DNA of 64,000 nucleotides, from contig JAIXMR010000021.1 in NCBI GenBank assembly GCA_025677835.1, positions 62,501-126,500 of the forward strand. The letters are read 5' to 3'. The number at the start of each line of letters is the position of its first letter. Within the stretch, counting starts at the first letter, position 1. The position numbers and the translations under genes were made by a program. The DNA comes from Sporodiniella umbellata (lineage: Eukaryota; Mucoromycota; Mucoromycetes; Mucorales; Rhizopodaceae). Shown piece by piece: positions 22,504-34,338 of this stretch. The notes under the pieces were generated by a model. That model was given only the letters and a program-made list of their open reading frames with translations, made no database searches and was not told where the DNA came from.

Positions 22504-23259
22504 ATGGAGTCATTAATTGAGGAAGCTTCAAAGGAACTTTCAGATAAGCTATCGATAGAATCAGAAACAAAAGTATCTGTAAAGACCAATTTTCAATGCC
22601 ATAATAAGACAGTCTCTGATACTGTTTGACAATTAGATGGGTCAATTTCAGTTACAAATCGACAATTCAACGAAGAGAGTAAAAGAAGCCGTAGAGCTGA
22701 ATAATAAAGTAAAGCTTCACTACTTCCTTTCCTTTCCTTTGAATGTGCCTTATAGCATGTAACTCATCAGCTCTTTTTTTTTTTTTTTGCTTATCTGTAT
22801 TTTTTATTTCAAAAAAAAAAGCTCCAAACTGAACTTACAGCAAATCGCGAATCAATCCATATTTTAAAAGCAAAAAATGAGGAAATGCAAAACCTGTTTC
22901 TGCAAATCGATCAACTAGAGGTCATCTATAGTGTTTGTTTTCTTACCTTTATATTAAATTCGAACCCGTATATATTAGGCTGCTGTCAACCAAGTAAAAG
23001 ATACATACAATTCAGTAGCAAACAACCTGGATCGAATGGAAAAAACTGTATTAACCAGCATGTCTAATACAACGTTTGGTCTGGTACGTTTTTTCTTGGG
23101 AAAAAAACGACAGAAAGACTAAAATCAAGTATACAATGTTTAACTTAGGGCAAAAAAGCAGATAGAGCTATTCAACCCTATTTCCCGCCACCTGGCAATA
23201 TGGATATATATAGTACAGATGCACTTTTTGAATCAATCTCCCTTAACCAAAGTAATTGA
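22504..23259 (+). CDS. Small coiled-coil protein, BLOC-1 subunit 4-like
   Basis: Predicted 148-aa protein in five exons: 22504..22578, 22652..22708, 22822..22920, 22979..23083 and 23149..23259. Nearly the whole middle is heptad-rich helix, including KEAVELNNKLQTEL, MQNLFLQIDQLEAAVNQV and NNLDRMEKTV. The F-x-x-ID-x-LE-x-x-V...DRMEK pattern and a proline-rich tail (PYFPPPG) resemble BLOC1S4/cappuccino, a subunit of the complex that matures lysosome-related organelles and endosomes. The first intron could instead start at GTCTCT (22609), adding ten residues. It lies 184 bp after TERT on the same strand. The coiled coil is certain; the BLOC-1 assignment is tentative. Confidence 0.6.
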
Positions 23260-23653
23260 AAAACAAAAGTTCCTTAACATAAAAAGAGCAGAACATAGCA
23301 GTACTTGTCAATCATAAAAAATCTGTACGGTACACATAGCACCTAAATACACACTTTTGTATGAATCCGCTTGTACTATTCACCTAGCCTATACTAAATA
23401 AAAAATATCATGTATATACATACAACCCTATTATAATTCAAAACAGAAAAACTGCTAATAGACTGTTTTAATCAGTCATTTATCTATAGGAATAAAAAAT
23501 AGTATCAATTTTTTAATAGAATAGACAATTGTTTTATAAAAAATATGTATATTTGATGTTCGCGTATTTTTTTTGCCTTTCTTTCTTTTTTCTCTAAAGA
23601 CAAAAAAAAAGGACAACACATATACATATCCAGTCTTTAGAGTGCTTTTTATA
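23260..23653. other. AT-rich spacer before the HDA2/3-like gene
   Basis: 394 bp, strongly A/T, without splice-linked coding sequence. It holds the 3' flank of the coiled-coil gene and the promoter of the next gene. An in-frame upstream ATG-less extension of the next gene (from 23573) exists but is rich in Phe and Lys homopolymers and unlikely to be translated. Confidence 0.55.
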
Positions 23654-25447
23654 ATGGCATTTCAGTCAGGGCCCCTCTATAATGCAAGCATGGCTGCTTT
23701 GAGAATAGAGCCTATTATGAAGCAAACAAAAAGTGAGATTCAAGAGAAATTAAACCAACAAGTACGAATCAAACGGGATCTTCAAAAACAAAGACAGAAC
23801 AACCCTTTATTACTTTCTGAAAACTCGCAACTAAATACAACCAGCACTGGGATGCTTGATATTTTTAAACCTACACAAGACGAGGCAATTGAAGAAGAGA
23901 CAGACGATCTGAGGCGTTTATTAGCTGTGGGCTCAATATCTATTTTCGAAGATGTCGATGAGAGCAAGAGACCTTTGATCACTTTAAACACTGCAGAATA
24001 CAAAGCCAAAAGAAGTAGAATTGAAGTAAAAGTTCCTGGGCCCACCCGATTTGAAACTTTTACAAAGCCCATTGACCCACCCGACTCAACCAACAGCCTC
24101 TTATCAATAGTAGCAAACACATACAGCGATTCAGATCCCAACAGTGAACCCAACAGAAATGTAAAAAAAATCAGTGTGGAGTCTTTAGGTGTCATGAGCA
24201 GAAATACAACTCACCCGTCTACCGCGTCTACTCAATATCCCAGTCAGATGGTTCCTATTTCTGCTACACCTGAACAAATTCAAGAGTGCGATTTCGTCAC
24301 CAGGTCTGCTCGAGGATCAGAAATTGAACCTGATCTGGCACTACGTAAATCGATTGACTCTCTTAGTTGTGCCTTCGTTGACTTTTTGAGCTCGCCTGAG
24401 GATGTTCATAAGGTTTCTGGAAAATTGGTTTTCATCAGCCAGTTTTTGAACTCGCTGAAGAACAAAGACTTGACTATCGTCATTGTTACTCAGGATTTAA
24501 ATGAAGAGTCTGCTGTGTTTTATTTAGTAAACGACAAACTGAGCTTGTCCTGCACTCGTTTGGGAAATGTGGTAGATGAAGGGTGGAATGGAGAATATGG
24601 CATCTTTTTAAAAACAAAAAAATCGGATGGGCCCATGCGTTCGGTGATTGGTTTGTTTAGTCCTATGGCCGACCTTACCCTTTGTTTGAGTATTGCTCTT
24701 GATAGTAACCTGCCTATTTTTTCAAGCATCAAGAAAAACGAAAAAGAATCAGCGCCTGTGGTCTGGCTTATTGTTGCAGGATCGTTTGAAGAAAAGGCGT
24801 TTCGTTTAATGAAACAAGAAGGGTTGACATTTTCTCAATGCCAGAACAAGATGTTGGATCTTTTGTGTCTTGATAACCAGTGGCCAAAAGAGCTTGAACA
24901 GCTCAATAAAAACAGTATTCACGATTTGGCCTCTTGGGTACAAAGTAAGAAAAACACCGTATATAGTTACAGTCTGGAGTCACTCTCTGTCCCTACACCC
25001 GAGGTATCCGTCTTGGATGCTGCATCTGATATGGATATTGATTCTGATATTGAAATGGAACATGTGAATGAAACCGTAATAAGAGCAGCTCCGCCTTCGG
25101 CAGCTTTGTCTGATTATATATCAAAAGTAAGACGGCCTTATGTGTATAAATTTGTTAACTCGTGTTCTTTGAATGATAGTCGGTATTCCCTATTAGCATT
25201 GCGATGGTGCCTTTGTCAAATAAAGAGACAGAAAAGAGTTTATGTAAGCATACAAACGAAAAAAAAGAAAGCAAGTCATCTAAACCGTTATTTAGCGCCT
25301 GATGAACTTAACTTGGTAAACACAATAAGAAAAGACAAAAGCCCAAGTTATCTACAAGAAATAGATAAACTAAGAACCGAATTTGAAGAAAAGCAAAAGG
25401 TCATTCAAATCAAATACATTAATGAAACGAAAAAAGAATATTTTTAA
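23654..25447 (+). CDS. HDA1-complex subunit 2/3-like chromatin protein
   Basis: Single-exon 597-aa protein. The start is placed at the ATG of MAFQSGPLYN; the longer upstream frame begins with a homopolymer-encoded stretch. The N-terminal half is polar and probably disordered. Residues about 235-430 carry a Rossmann-like block: KVSGKLVFISQFLNSLKN, LTIVIVTQDLNEESA, GLFSPMADLTLCLSIALDS and APVVWLIVAGSFEEKAF. This layout resembles the SNF2-C-like, ATPase-dead domain of class II HDAC complex subunits Hda2/Hda3 (PF11496), which assemble with the Hda1 deacetylase. The C-terminus contains an acidic stretch (DMDIDSDIEMEH) and ends in a basic, coiled-coil-prone tail. The fold assignment is by pattern only; a novel protein remains possible. 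Confidence 0.55.
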   Translation: MAFQSGPLYNASMAALRIEPIMKQTKSEIQEKLNQQVRIKRDLQKQRQNNPLLLSENSQLNTTSTGMLDIFKPTQDEAIEEETDDLRRLLAVGSISIFEDVDESKRPLITLNTAEYKAKRSRIEVKVPGPTRFETFTKPIDPPDSTNSLLSIVANTYSDSDPNSEPNRNVKKISVESLGVMSRNTTHPSTASTQYPSQMVPISATPEQIQECDFVTRSARGSEIEPDLALRKSIDSLSCAFVDFLSSPEDVHKVSGKLVFISQFLNSLKNKDLTIVIVTQDLNEESAVFYLVNDKLSLSCTRLGNVVDEGWNGEYGIFLKTKKSDGPMRSVIGLFSPMADLTLCLSIALDSNLPIFSSIKKNEKESAPVVWLIVAGSFEEKAFRLMKQEGLTFSQCQNKMLDLLCLDNQWPKELEQLNKNSIHDLASWVQSKKNTVYSYSLESLSVPTPEVSVLDAASDMDIDSDIEMEHVNETVIRAAPPSAALSDYISKVRRPYVYKFVNSCSLNDSRYSLLALRWCLCQIKRQKRVYVSIQTKKKKASHLNRYLAPDELNLVNTIRKDKSPSYLQEIDKLRTEFEEKQKVIQIKYINETKKEYF

Positions 25448-25713
25448 ATGTAAAAAGAGAAAAAAAAGAATGTTCAGGTTTTTTTTTATTATGTAAAGTT
25501 GAAAAAAAAAAAAAGAGAAATTGTAAATAAATAAATGTTGAAAAAGAAAAAGGGAAAGACGTTGTTGTTTTGTATTCACACAAGAAAAGGAAGGAGAGTA
25601 TATACACACATAAATGTAACCGCCCAAGATAAGTTTTTTTTTTTTTGTAAGAGATTTGATGTTTTGTTTTTACATATTTGCATAGTCTAAAGTGAAGGGA
25701 GAAAGGGGATGTG
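25448..25713. other. Short convergent spacer with low complexity
   Basis: 266 bp between two convergent genes, with A-rich and T-rich runs (25501-25514, 25634-25646). It probably holds both polyadenylation regions. No gene is seen. Confidence 0.5.
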
Positions 25714-27361
25714 TTATTGTTGGTGAGCCAAGTGGCGTTTTTTCATAATGTTGAGTCTATTCTGTAAATGATAGTGGTGAAATGCAGGCTGTGTCACTGG
25801 ATTGGATGTGTTTCGAGATGAAGGAATGGCAGAAGTGCTTTTTTGAGTGCTATGGTTGCTTGAGTGTTTCATATGTGAGGATTTGATGTGTTTCCTTAAA
25901 GATCTAGAATGATAATAGGCTTTTTCGCAGCCAGCCATATTGCATAAATAAGGGCGGTTTTCTGAGTGCGTTTTAATATGTGTACTGAGAGAATCAGGCC
26001 GTGAAAAGGTTTTATTGCAGCCTAAAAATAAACGATAAGCTTATCTTGTGTACCAAAAAAAAAAGATTTTTTTTACCTGTTACAGCGCATACAAAAGGAC
26101 GTTCACCAGTATGAGTTCTCATATGATTGTGCATTTTATGTCTTTTCATAAAAGGTTTTTTGTCTCTTGAACAATCTTGCCATTCACAATGATAGGTTGC
26201 CTAATATATGTGTGTGTGAGTCATGCTATCTAATAACAATAGTAATGTTTACCTTTCCACTACCAACATGGCTGTTGCAGATATGTGTCATGAGTTTGTC
26301 TAATGTAGGGGCTTGAGCATCACAGCCAACCCACTTACAAGAATACATTTGACAAGACCTTTCTCTGCTTTCAGTGACGATAGGTCCAGCGATTGAAATA
26401 GAAGACGCTTTATTGAGTCCTATAAAAAAAAAAACATTCGTCAAAAAGGATTCGTGTAACAATGAAATATGGTCTTACTTGGATGAGAAGGCACCGCTAT
26501 AGGCGCTTCATGAGTCGGTCTACGGTTCTTTTCCATTTCCAATCTGACCACGCGTTCAATCAGTTGTTCCTTTGAGAGTTGGCTCAAAGAGGAAGCATCG
26601 CGATAGTCTGAAAGGGTCTGGTTCGAGATGATGGAGTGTTCGGATGCTTTGGTGAATTCTTTCTGTTGAAGTATCAAACGCTCTTCTTTCTAAAGTCAGC
26701 AAAAAATAAGTAAGCTATCTGCAGATTTTAAGGCTATAGAAAATACATACCGAAAGAGATGGTATGAGTTCATCTTCCTCGTTAAATTCTCTCATAGGAA
26801 AGTGAAATGGAGGAGAGTAATGATGCTGGACCGTGTCGTGTTGCCGGTGATCCTCAATCGATACTGGGCGATCATCCAATGCTAAGGAAAGAGGCGTGGA
26901 GCAAGAGAGAATAGGCGATTGCTGTAATAAAGAAGCGTATTCAAATGAAGGTCTATGAGATAGCATGAAGGAGTTTGTCATATCAAAAAAGCCCAGATCA
27001 GGAGTATGTACACCTAAAGATGAGGAACAGCTAGTGGACGACTCCGGACCATCAAAATAATGGTTTAGGTGACGGTTGTTTTCATAAAAAAGGTGGCTGT
27101 CTAAAGGGGTGGTTGATAGCATCCACTCTTTGCCTTCCTGTTGAATAGGGTCGTGGGATACTAGAACAAACATAAATTAGCTCAAAACCAGCGCCAGTGT
27201 GTGTTTACAAAAATACCTTGTTTATTGTAAGTCCCATCATCACTAGGAGAGTGAGGTGAGGGGTAGTAGTTGTTGGGCTGTTGGAAAGTATACGAGTGAA
27301 TTTTTAGTTCGGCTGTGTCGCTGTTGTTATTGTTATTGTTATTGTTGTTGTATGAGCACAT
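25714..27361 (-). CDS. GLI/PacC-like C2H2 zinc-finger transcription factor
   Basis: Predicted 454-aa nuclear factor in six exons: 27361..27217, 27160..26751, 26689..26479, 26419..26253, 26200..26077 and 26021..25714. The start follows a poly-Asn N-terminus (MCSYNNN...). A helical segment (LSQLSKEQLIERVVRLEMEK) precedes the fingers. At least four tandem C2H2 fingers follow: CKWVGC...HICNSH, CEWQDC...HMRTH, CAVTGCNKTFSRPDSLSTH and CNMAGCEKAYYHSRSLRKH. The GERPF linker and the C-x4-C spacing are those of the GLI/ZIC/PacC group. Exons split the finger array. The target genes are unknown. The family call is strong; a specific orthologue is not assigned. Confidence 0.87.
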
Positions 27362-30300
27362 TTTTTTTTTATATGTTTGTGGTGGAAATCTTTCCAAAGT
27401 GTGCAGAGAAAAAGAAAAAAAAAAGAAGATTGGGGAGCAAGATTTTATGGGGAAGTAAACAAAAAGTGTAAAGTAGAGCGGCTTCGACTATCAGCTAATA
27501 GGTGAAAGAAAGAAAAAGGTGAAACCCAATTGAGTAGAAAGAAAGAGAGGTATTTTTTTCTGAAATAAAATTCACAAATTCGCAAAGAGGTTTAAAAACA
27601 TATCGGTTTTTATACTGTCGCGTGGGCTGAGAAGCTATATTAGGGTTTGTAAAGAAAGTTCTTAGAGCAATGATCACCCTACTTTTTTTTTTATTTTATT
27701 TTATTTACAAAAACAACTTACTATTTTATTGTTTTCTTTTTCTTTTTTTTTCTTTTGTTTTCGGTTGGCTTCCTTGTATTTTCTTTTGTGCGTTACGGAT
27801 ACGATGTGTAAAGCATAAGGAGACTGTTCGAGTGTTTGTTATTCTTATTGTATTGTACAAAGTCGCCCTTCATTTTGCTATACGAGATTTTTTATGAGGC
27901 AGTAACACATGCGAGATGTACACAAAAGTGTTTTGTGTGACAGATATTTGAATAAAATGGTCAGAGTTGAAATTAGTAAATGTTCGGACAACATCGGTTC
28001 GATAATTTAACTCGTATGATCTGAAGCTTTTGTGCCTATACAAAAATAAATATAATTAGACTAAGAAACGTATATATTACTTGCAGTGGTGATTTGTAAT
28101 GTACACACTAGTACTGATGTTTGCTACTCGTTTTTGTATACATGTATACTTTGCGTTATATTTCTTTTTGGCAGTGACTTTTTGTATCTTGGAATCTTTC
28201 ATTTTTACTACTGTAGAAGTACACCTATTGTCTAATTGTTGCGAAATAGGAAAAAAAAAGGTTCGGTTGAGCATGTTAAAAGAATTTGTAACGTATACTA
28301 ACTGTGGGATTTTTTTTTTACTTGGTAGGGATAAAAGAATAAGCGCTAGAGTAAAAACATCACGCGAGAGACTTTTCTGCTCTATAGGAGATATACACAC
28401 AGGTTTCACTGTTAGTTAAGCAGTATTGAAGACATCTTGTGAGTTTTAGGGATTGGCTCAGTACAAAAAAAAAGGGGGGGTGACCCTTTGCTACAGTTTT
28501 TTGTATAACAAATACATACGTTTAGTATAGCCGTCTTTTTGTTTGTTCACTATTATGTCAGGCAGTCAGTTGAAAATGACAGAAAAAATTGCTACTTTCT
28601 TGATCCAAAGTCTCAGATGACTTTTAGTTTAAAGGTTTTAAAGTTCGTTAAACATTTGATGCTTAAACCTCACTTGAAAGCCATAGATCTCAGCAAGAGT
28701 TGGTATTAAACAGTCTTCTTTTAAGCTTTTATACCCTGAGCTTGTTACAATAAAGCAGGGTTCAATGTGACCAAACTTTGAGCTGTGTTGTGTGGGGAAG
28801 TGATACAAACCGTTTTCTGTTTTACTTTGACGACGAGTCGATCCGTATTATGTAAAGCACTGTACTGTACTGCGTAGGGGCTCCATACTCTAATCAAGTG
28901 AATAGCCCTTGTTTCTACTTTTTTTTTAAAAAAAAACCATCAAAAGAGTGAATAACAAGTCTACCAAAAGGAAAAACCTCAAGTGCCAGTCACTTTTTCT
29001 CATGTATTTGTATCAAGTTTGTTTTTGACAGGCTGGTAGCAGTAATGCCATTTTAAAACAATCACTAAGGCCTGTTTGACACCCGAGTAAAAGTGTTTGT
29101 ATCAAGCTGCTTGAAGGTAAAACCAACAAGTAAAAAGAGAGAAAGCTTAAGCACATAACTGAAACTGTTTAAACTCAAGATCTAAAAACAATGCCAGTGA
29201 TTCATAGATAATGTCAATTTTTGCAGTTTTTTTTTTTTTTTTGGAATGTGTTTGCCAAATTGTATTGAGTACACACAAAGACAACTACTTAAAATACACT
29301 CAGTGATTATGCACTACATTCTTACTTTCACACGAGCTTTTATCCTTTTCTTTTTTGCAATCAAAAACGATTTTCTTATCAAAATCTGTGATATAAACTA
29401 TAGACCTGTACGCCGTTCAGCCAATTGAAGCTGCTCAGCTTGGTCTCTCGCATAAATCAATTTGTAAAACATTAAAATACGACAAAGAGAATGCAAGCTA
29501 TATGACACTAGGATAGTATAGGGTAGGAAAGCATGAGATGTTGAAACATATACGGGTGAGCTTTCTCTCAAAAGCCTAGACTGTTTTCAGGGCATGCATA
29601 TCTTGAATAGACTGATTTCTGTTAAAAATTGAAAATGCTTGAAAAGTTTTGTTTGTTTTCTTCAACACAGTGTTATTGTCAATATTTTTTTTTCTCGTTT
29701 TTATTATTTCTATTAAATTTTCCCAACCACAGGCCAAATGACCCTTTTGTTGTGTTCGGAACCATGTGCAGTAATGTGCTGGCAATGTTACACCAACCGT
29801 GGGTCTATTTCTTGCCAGCAGTCAACAATAATGAAGCCTTTCCTCTTCGTTCCCCCGCTTAAGCCAAAAACACGCAAAGCGAACTTTATAAAAGTAGCGG
29901 CTGTTTATTATTTATAGATTTTTCTTTAAAAAAAAAAAAAAAAAAAAATAATCGCGTGCGTCAAAAGAAACAGAGGAAAGGAGTAACGAATCCCTTTCTG
30001 GAATTTTTTTATCTTTTTTTTTTTAGAAAGAAGCTTTCCAATATCTTCCAGTGTCTATATTAAAGTTTAAGGATACCTTTAGTATTAGCCCTGTCGTACT
30101 ATTTGCCACAAAACTCGGCATTTGATTAGCTACCAAGCAAACCGTATAGTAAGACTAATTCCTAAAGAGCAAAAGCCAAACGCCCGAAAGCCCGATTACC
30201 ATATTCAAAAAAAAAAAAAAAAAAAGGCTCAACTCATGGTACGGTACTTGTACTACGCGGCAAACTTCAATATTATTTATGTTGAACACGGTGTGCTATT

Positions 30301-30373
30301 ATTAAAAATTATAATAGTCTGGCCATGTGGGGCGTTGCATATACTAAATGGACAGAAATAACTGACGCCATTT

Positions 30374-30408
<35 letters not shown>

Positions 30409-31621
30409 GATGGGGTGATTTATGTATACCCAATTACAAATCGTAAGGAGTATCTGACTACGGGAGCAACTTTAAAAGAACCCTGCTCTCTACTTTCTTG
30501 TAAAGTGACTTGATCGGCTTTGTCTATATAGAGAGAGAGAGGGAACCTTTTTATTTTTGATAACCAATGGATTTCCTGTGTATTTCCATATAGAACACGG
30601 GCCTTCTCATTAAATACATTGATTTTTTTTTTTAGAAGAGCGTTATATACCGTGCACTGTATTCGAAAATTGTTGGGAAAGCCTAAAATAAATAAAAGCC
30701 TACTCCTGAACTAACGACACAAAACGGGTTAAGTATTTTGGGTCTCTTGTAAGTGCAGTTCTTATCGTATGGCACCTGTCAAACAGAGTGAGCTATAATA
30801 ACCTGTTCTTTTTAGCATTTTTCTATTAGAGAAAACACTGTCAAATCAAGAAAGGGGGCTTTGCTTTGGGTTAGACCTTTAAGCCTACAAATTCTTTGAT
30901 TCAACACACACACACATACACACATACACATACACACACATCCTTTTTACTAACTTTTTTCTCAAGACGCTTTTGTGCTATAAATATGTTTTACAACATG
31001 TCATTTTTTCACAAAGCACACAAATATAAACCGTGTCTTTAAAATGACTGATAGGTAATACTAAGCTATTTTGGTACTATTTGGCTACAAGTGTGTCAGT
31101 TTTATTATACGTCTTTTATTCTGTTCTATTATAAAAAAAAAAAAGGAAAGGGGACAACTTGTGTTTTATTAATGCTTTCAAAGATGTCTTATCTCAAGAA
31201 CATGCTTTCATACTGTAGATACTTGGTCCCGAAAAAATAGAAATAAAAAAAGGTGACTTTAATTCTCCACTACAGAGAGCCTTCTGATTACTTTAAGAAG
31301 ACTCGTTCGGGTATACCGCACCCAAATAAAAAAAAAGCATTGTTTTCTACCACAGTTCCTTTTAAAAAAACACTGTCGTTTATACAGAGCACTCGAAATA
31401 CGTAGCGTTGCCATACATTATAAATCATGTCGAGTATCAACACCTCGTTCTGAGTGTTCTATAATCATTGTGTTGTATGTGTCCATCAATATAAAATGGT
31501 TTGTGCATGTTTTTTTTTGTATCTCTTTATTGCGTTATACATGAAACTCTATAGGTACAAAAAGAAAATAAAACTAGCAATTTTCAACAAATTGTACCTT
31601 ACGTACAAGAGGTTTCCCAAT
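27362..31621. other. 4.2-kb AT-rich intergenic region
   Basis: This is the largest gene-free stretch of the window. It contains T runs (for example 30378-30405), A runs (29930-29948), a (CA)n-rich block at 30904-30941 and a short CTC/GAG tract near 30531. Two protein-like frames occur close together, 30122-30358 (YQANRIVRLIPKEQKPNARK) and about 30408-30512 (DGVIYVYPITNRKEYLTTG). Neither has a convincing start, splice link or recognised family. I found no tRNA or snRNA by eye. It could hold a non-coding RNA or distal regulatory sequence. Confidence 0.45.
30904..30941. repeat. (CA)n-rich microsatellite
   Basis: Interrupted CA/TA dinucleotide tract (ACACAC blocks separated by ACAT) inside the 4.2-kb spacer. 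It shows no other feature. Confidence 0.75.
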
Positions 31622-32838
31622 CTAAAGAGCAGAAGCACCAGTAATAATATCGACTATTTTTTTTTTTTTTTTAAAAAAAAAAGGTTTTAGTTTTTCTTTT
31701 TCGATGATTAGAAAGGATGTCACTTACTCAATTCGTTAGTGATAACGGCTTGACGACCGCGGTTATAAGTCATGGTCAACTTGCTGATCATTTCACCAGC
31801 GTTCTTAGTGGCGTTCTCCATAGCAGTACGCTTAGCGGACATTTCAGAGGCGTGACCTTCAACCAAACCCCAATAGATAGAATTGGCAAAGTTGAATTGT
31901 TGAAGGTTAGCAAGAACATCGTCTTCAATTTCGTAAACTGAGAAGTTGGGGGATTTCTTAAAGTCAGCTTCGTTGTAAACAGCGATGGTGTCAGCTTCGT
32001 AAGCAATAACAGACTTGAACTTGTTGTAGATAACCTTGGCTGTGTCGTATTCGATTTCTTGAGCGTTGATAGTATCGACAATAGAGGTAGCTTCTTCAAA
32101 AGAGGGAATGTCCTTACCGATTTGATTGAAGGTGACGGCAATGTTCTTACGGTGAACACGACTCAATTGAGCCTTGGGCTTGTCACCAAGAACAACCAAA
32201 GGTGATTCAGGAGCTTCGGCGATAGCACGACGAGTAGCCTTGGAAACACTAGAGTGAATACCACCACAAAGACCACGATCGGAAGAAGTGGCAACGAAAA
32301 GATCCTTGGAGCCTTCAGCAGCTTGAGTTTCGGCATTGACAAAAACAGCTATACAGGTAAAATGAGATCAAAACGTTCTATATTTCCTTTTCTCGCTTTC
32401 TTTTTCTATTTTTTTTTTTTTTTTGTATACTCTACAGTTAGAAGAAGAACCGAAAGCGCGAGCAGCTTCCATAGCACGTTGGGCCTTGGCGACCTTGGTG
32501 GAGGCGATCATCTTCATTGACTTTGTGATCTTTTCAATATTTTGAACAGACTTCAAACGTTGTTGAACTAGAATAAATTTAGTTGTTTAGTTCATTGAGT
32601 TTAGCCGTAAACACTTTTCTTTTTTTTTTTTTTGTTAAAGGCTGAATTCAACTTTACTTTCTTTCAAGGTGGCCATGTTACGGGCTTGGACAGCTTGGCT
32701 AATGAGACATTAAAGGTGTATGTTTTTTTTTTTTAGTTCCACGCTTTAATTCCAATAGAAAAAAAAAAAAAAAAAAAAATAGGCCTACCTGACAGGTGCA
32801 GCGGCAGGGCGGGCAATGCGAGAAACAGTGAACAACAT
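31622..32838 (-). CDS. ATP3: Mitochondrial ATP synthase gamma subunit
   Basis: Predicted 291-aa central-stalk subunit of F1-ATPase, made as a precursor imported into mitochondria. Five exons: 32838..32789, 32698..32658, 32567..32436, 32348..31728 and 31653..31622. The presequence MLFTVSRIARPAAAPV is rich in Arg and Ala. The mature start is near NMATLKEIQQRLKSVQNIEK, followed by KITKSMKMIASTKVAKAQRA, SSDRGLCGGIHSS and the conserved C-terminal helix NRGRQAVITNELIDIITGAS. The last exon is only 32 nt and is needed to complete that helix; reading through gives a premature stop. The gamma subunit rotates inside the alpha3beta3 ring. The family and completeness are certain. A CRE-like TGACGTAG lies at 32964-32971, 126 bp upstream. 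Confidence 0.96.
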
Positions 32839-33093
32839 GTTTGGTATTCCTCAAACAAAAAAGAAGGGTAGAGAGGGAGGACAGCTGAACTTATTTTTTT
32901 TTTTTTTTCTTAGGGACTGCAGCCCCAGGGTAGATTGAAAGTCAGTCTGGAAAACGAAAACTGTGACGTAGAGGTGCGGGTCGCAAGGGGAAAAGATAGA
33001 TCCGATAAAAATCAATGAAAAATCAATTGCTTTTTGTAATTTTATTAAGATATGAAATAATATAAATAGTTGGTTGAAAAGAAGTGTTGTGAT

Positions 33094-34338
33094 TTATTGA
33101 GCCTCAGCTACCTTGGGAGCATGTGCTAAACCAAGATACTCGAAAGGAGCTTTGAGGTCATGAGAAGCTCTTTCACGAGCCAATTCAGCGTAGTGGTTCA
33201 ACTGAGATTGGATGACTTGGAAAACAGGTACCACTTGAGATTGAAAACCTTGGGCGACGTTTCTAGCCTTATCGATGGATGAGACATCTTCACGTGCATA
33301 CTCTTTGCGGACCATTTCAGCCTGTTTGTTAGCAATGTCTACCAAAGAGGAAACTCTGTGTTTGAGCCATTCGGGTGTCTCGTTGGATTGTGCCTTGAGA
33401 TAGCCAATCACTTGCTGTATTTGGCTAGAGACTTGCTGTGTTAAATTCTGGAGTCTTTCTTGAGTGGAATCATGAAGGGTTTGGATACGTTCGCTGACTG
33501 CAGGAGGTAGCTTTTGCTGAGTATAGAGAGCCAAAGATTCTTGTAGCGATTGGATGTTGAGTGTGGTTCTTTGGATAAGCTCTGAGGTTTCAGCGATACG
33601 GGCAAGATCAGAAGGGGAACGGGGGATCTGAGAAGCAGTCGTCTTGACCTGCTCTTGAATAAGTTGTGAAAGGCGGAAGGTGGCATCGTTCAAGACGGCA
33701 TAGGCACGAACAGCCTGGTTGGTCTCCTCATTGATCTCTCTCTCTTGTTTTTCTGCAGTAGGGGGGAGATAGCGGTTCAAGACAGCCTCTACATTATCAA
33801 CCACTGAGCCAAATCGCTTGTTGGCTTCCTTTGCCACCTGGCTAGCGGGCTGCTTCAAGTTGGAGTCGAATCTGACCTTGACACCGTCTACCATATGATA
33901 AGAGGGGGCTGTGACGGACTTTATGATTTCTTCAGTAGGTTGTGTAACAGCAGGAAATTTGGTTTCGATCAGGTCCAAAGAGCGACATCCAAAGGCATCG
34001 GCTTTCTCGATATGAGGTTGAATATAGGATTCATAATATGTTTGAACGTAATCAGGCTGAGAAGTGGTGTATTTTGACATTGTGTTTAAAGTGGAGCTGG
34101 CAGTGGAAAGGGCAAATCGACCCAAGGTGCTTTTGTTGGCCATAGCATGTACCGTAGACAGACTGTCATGCACAACAGGGATAGATGAAACACGGGAGAT
34201 GAAGCGTGTTTGTTGGGCTGTGGGCTGTTCAGTTGCGGTTTGCTTTGTTTCGCTGTTGTTTTCGTGGGGGATTTGGTCTAACGGAAATATTTAGTCTAAA
34301 GTAAAGAGAGTAGAAGGCATGTATTTACTGTCAGACAT
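33094..34338 (-). CDS. Perilipin-like lipid-droplet protein (Mpl1/Cap20 type)
   Basis: Predicted 397-aa lipid-droplet coat protein in two exons. Exon 1 is only 10 nt (34338..34329, M-S-D plus one base) and exon 2 is 34277..33094; the phases agree. After a polar N-terminus comes the perilipin-like region: YVQTYYESYIQPHIEKADAF, CRSLDLIETKFPAVTQPTEE and YHMVDGVKVRFDSNLKQPAS, typical of fungal Mpl1/Cap20. A long amphipathic helical stretch follows, with many heptad-like Gln and Leu positions. Fungal perilipins limit lipase access to stored triacylglycerol and affect turgor in some pathogens. A function in oil storage would fit an oleaginous fungus. The family call is good; the length is somewhat above the best-known homologues. 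Confidence 0.85.

Noticed and set aside
28077..28419. Overlapping 106- and 110-codon frames on both strands
   Set aside because: They mirror each other in AT-rich DNA, contain low-complexity residues and resemble no family.
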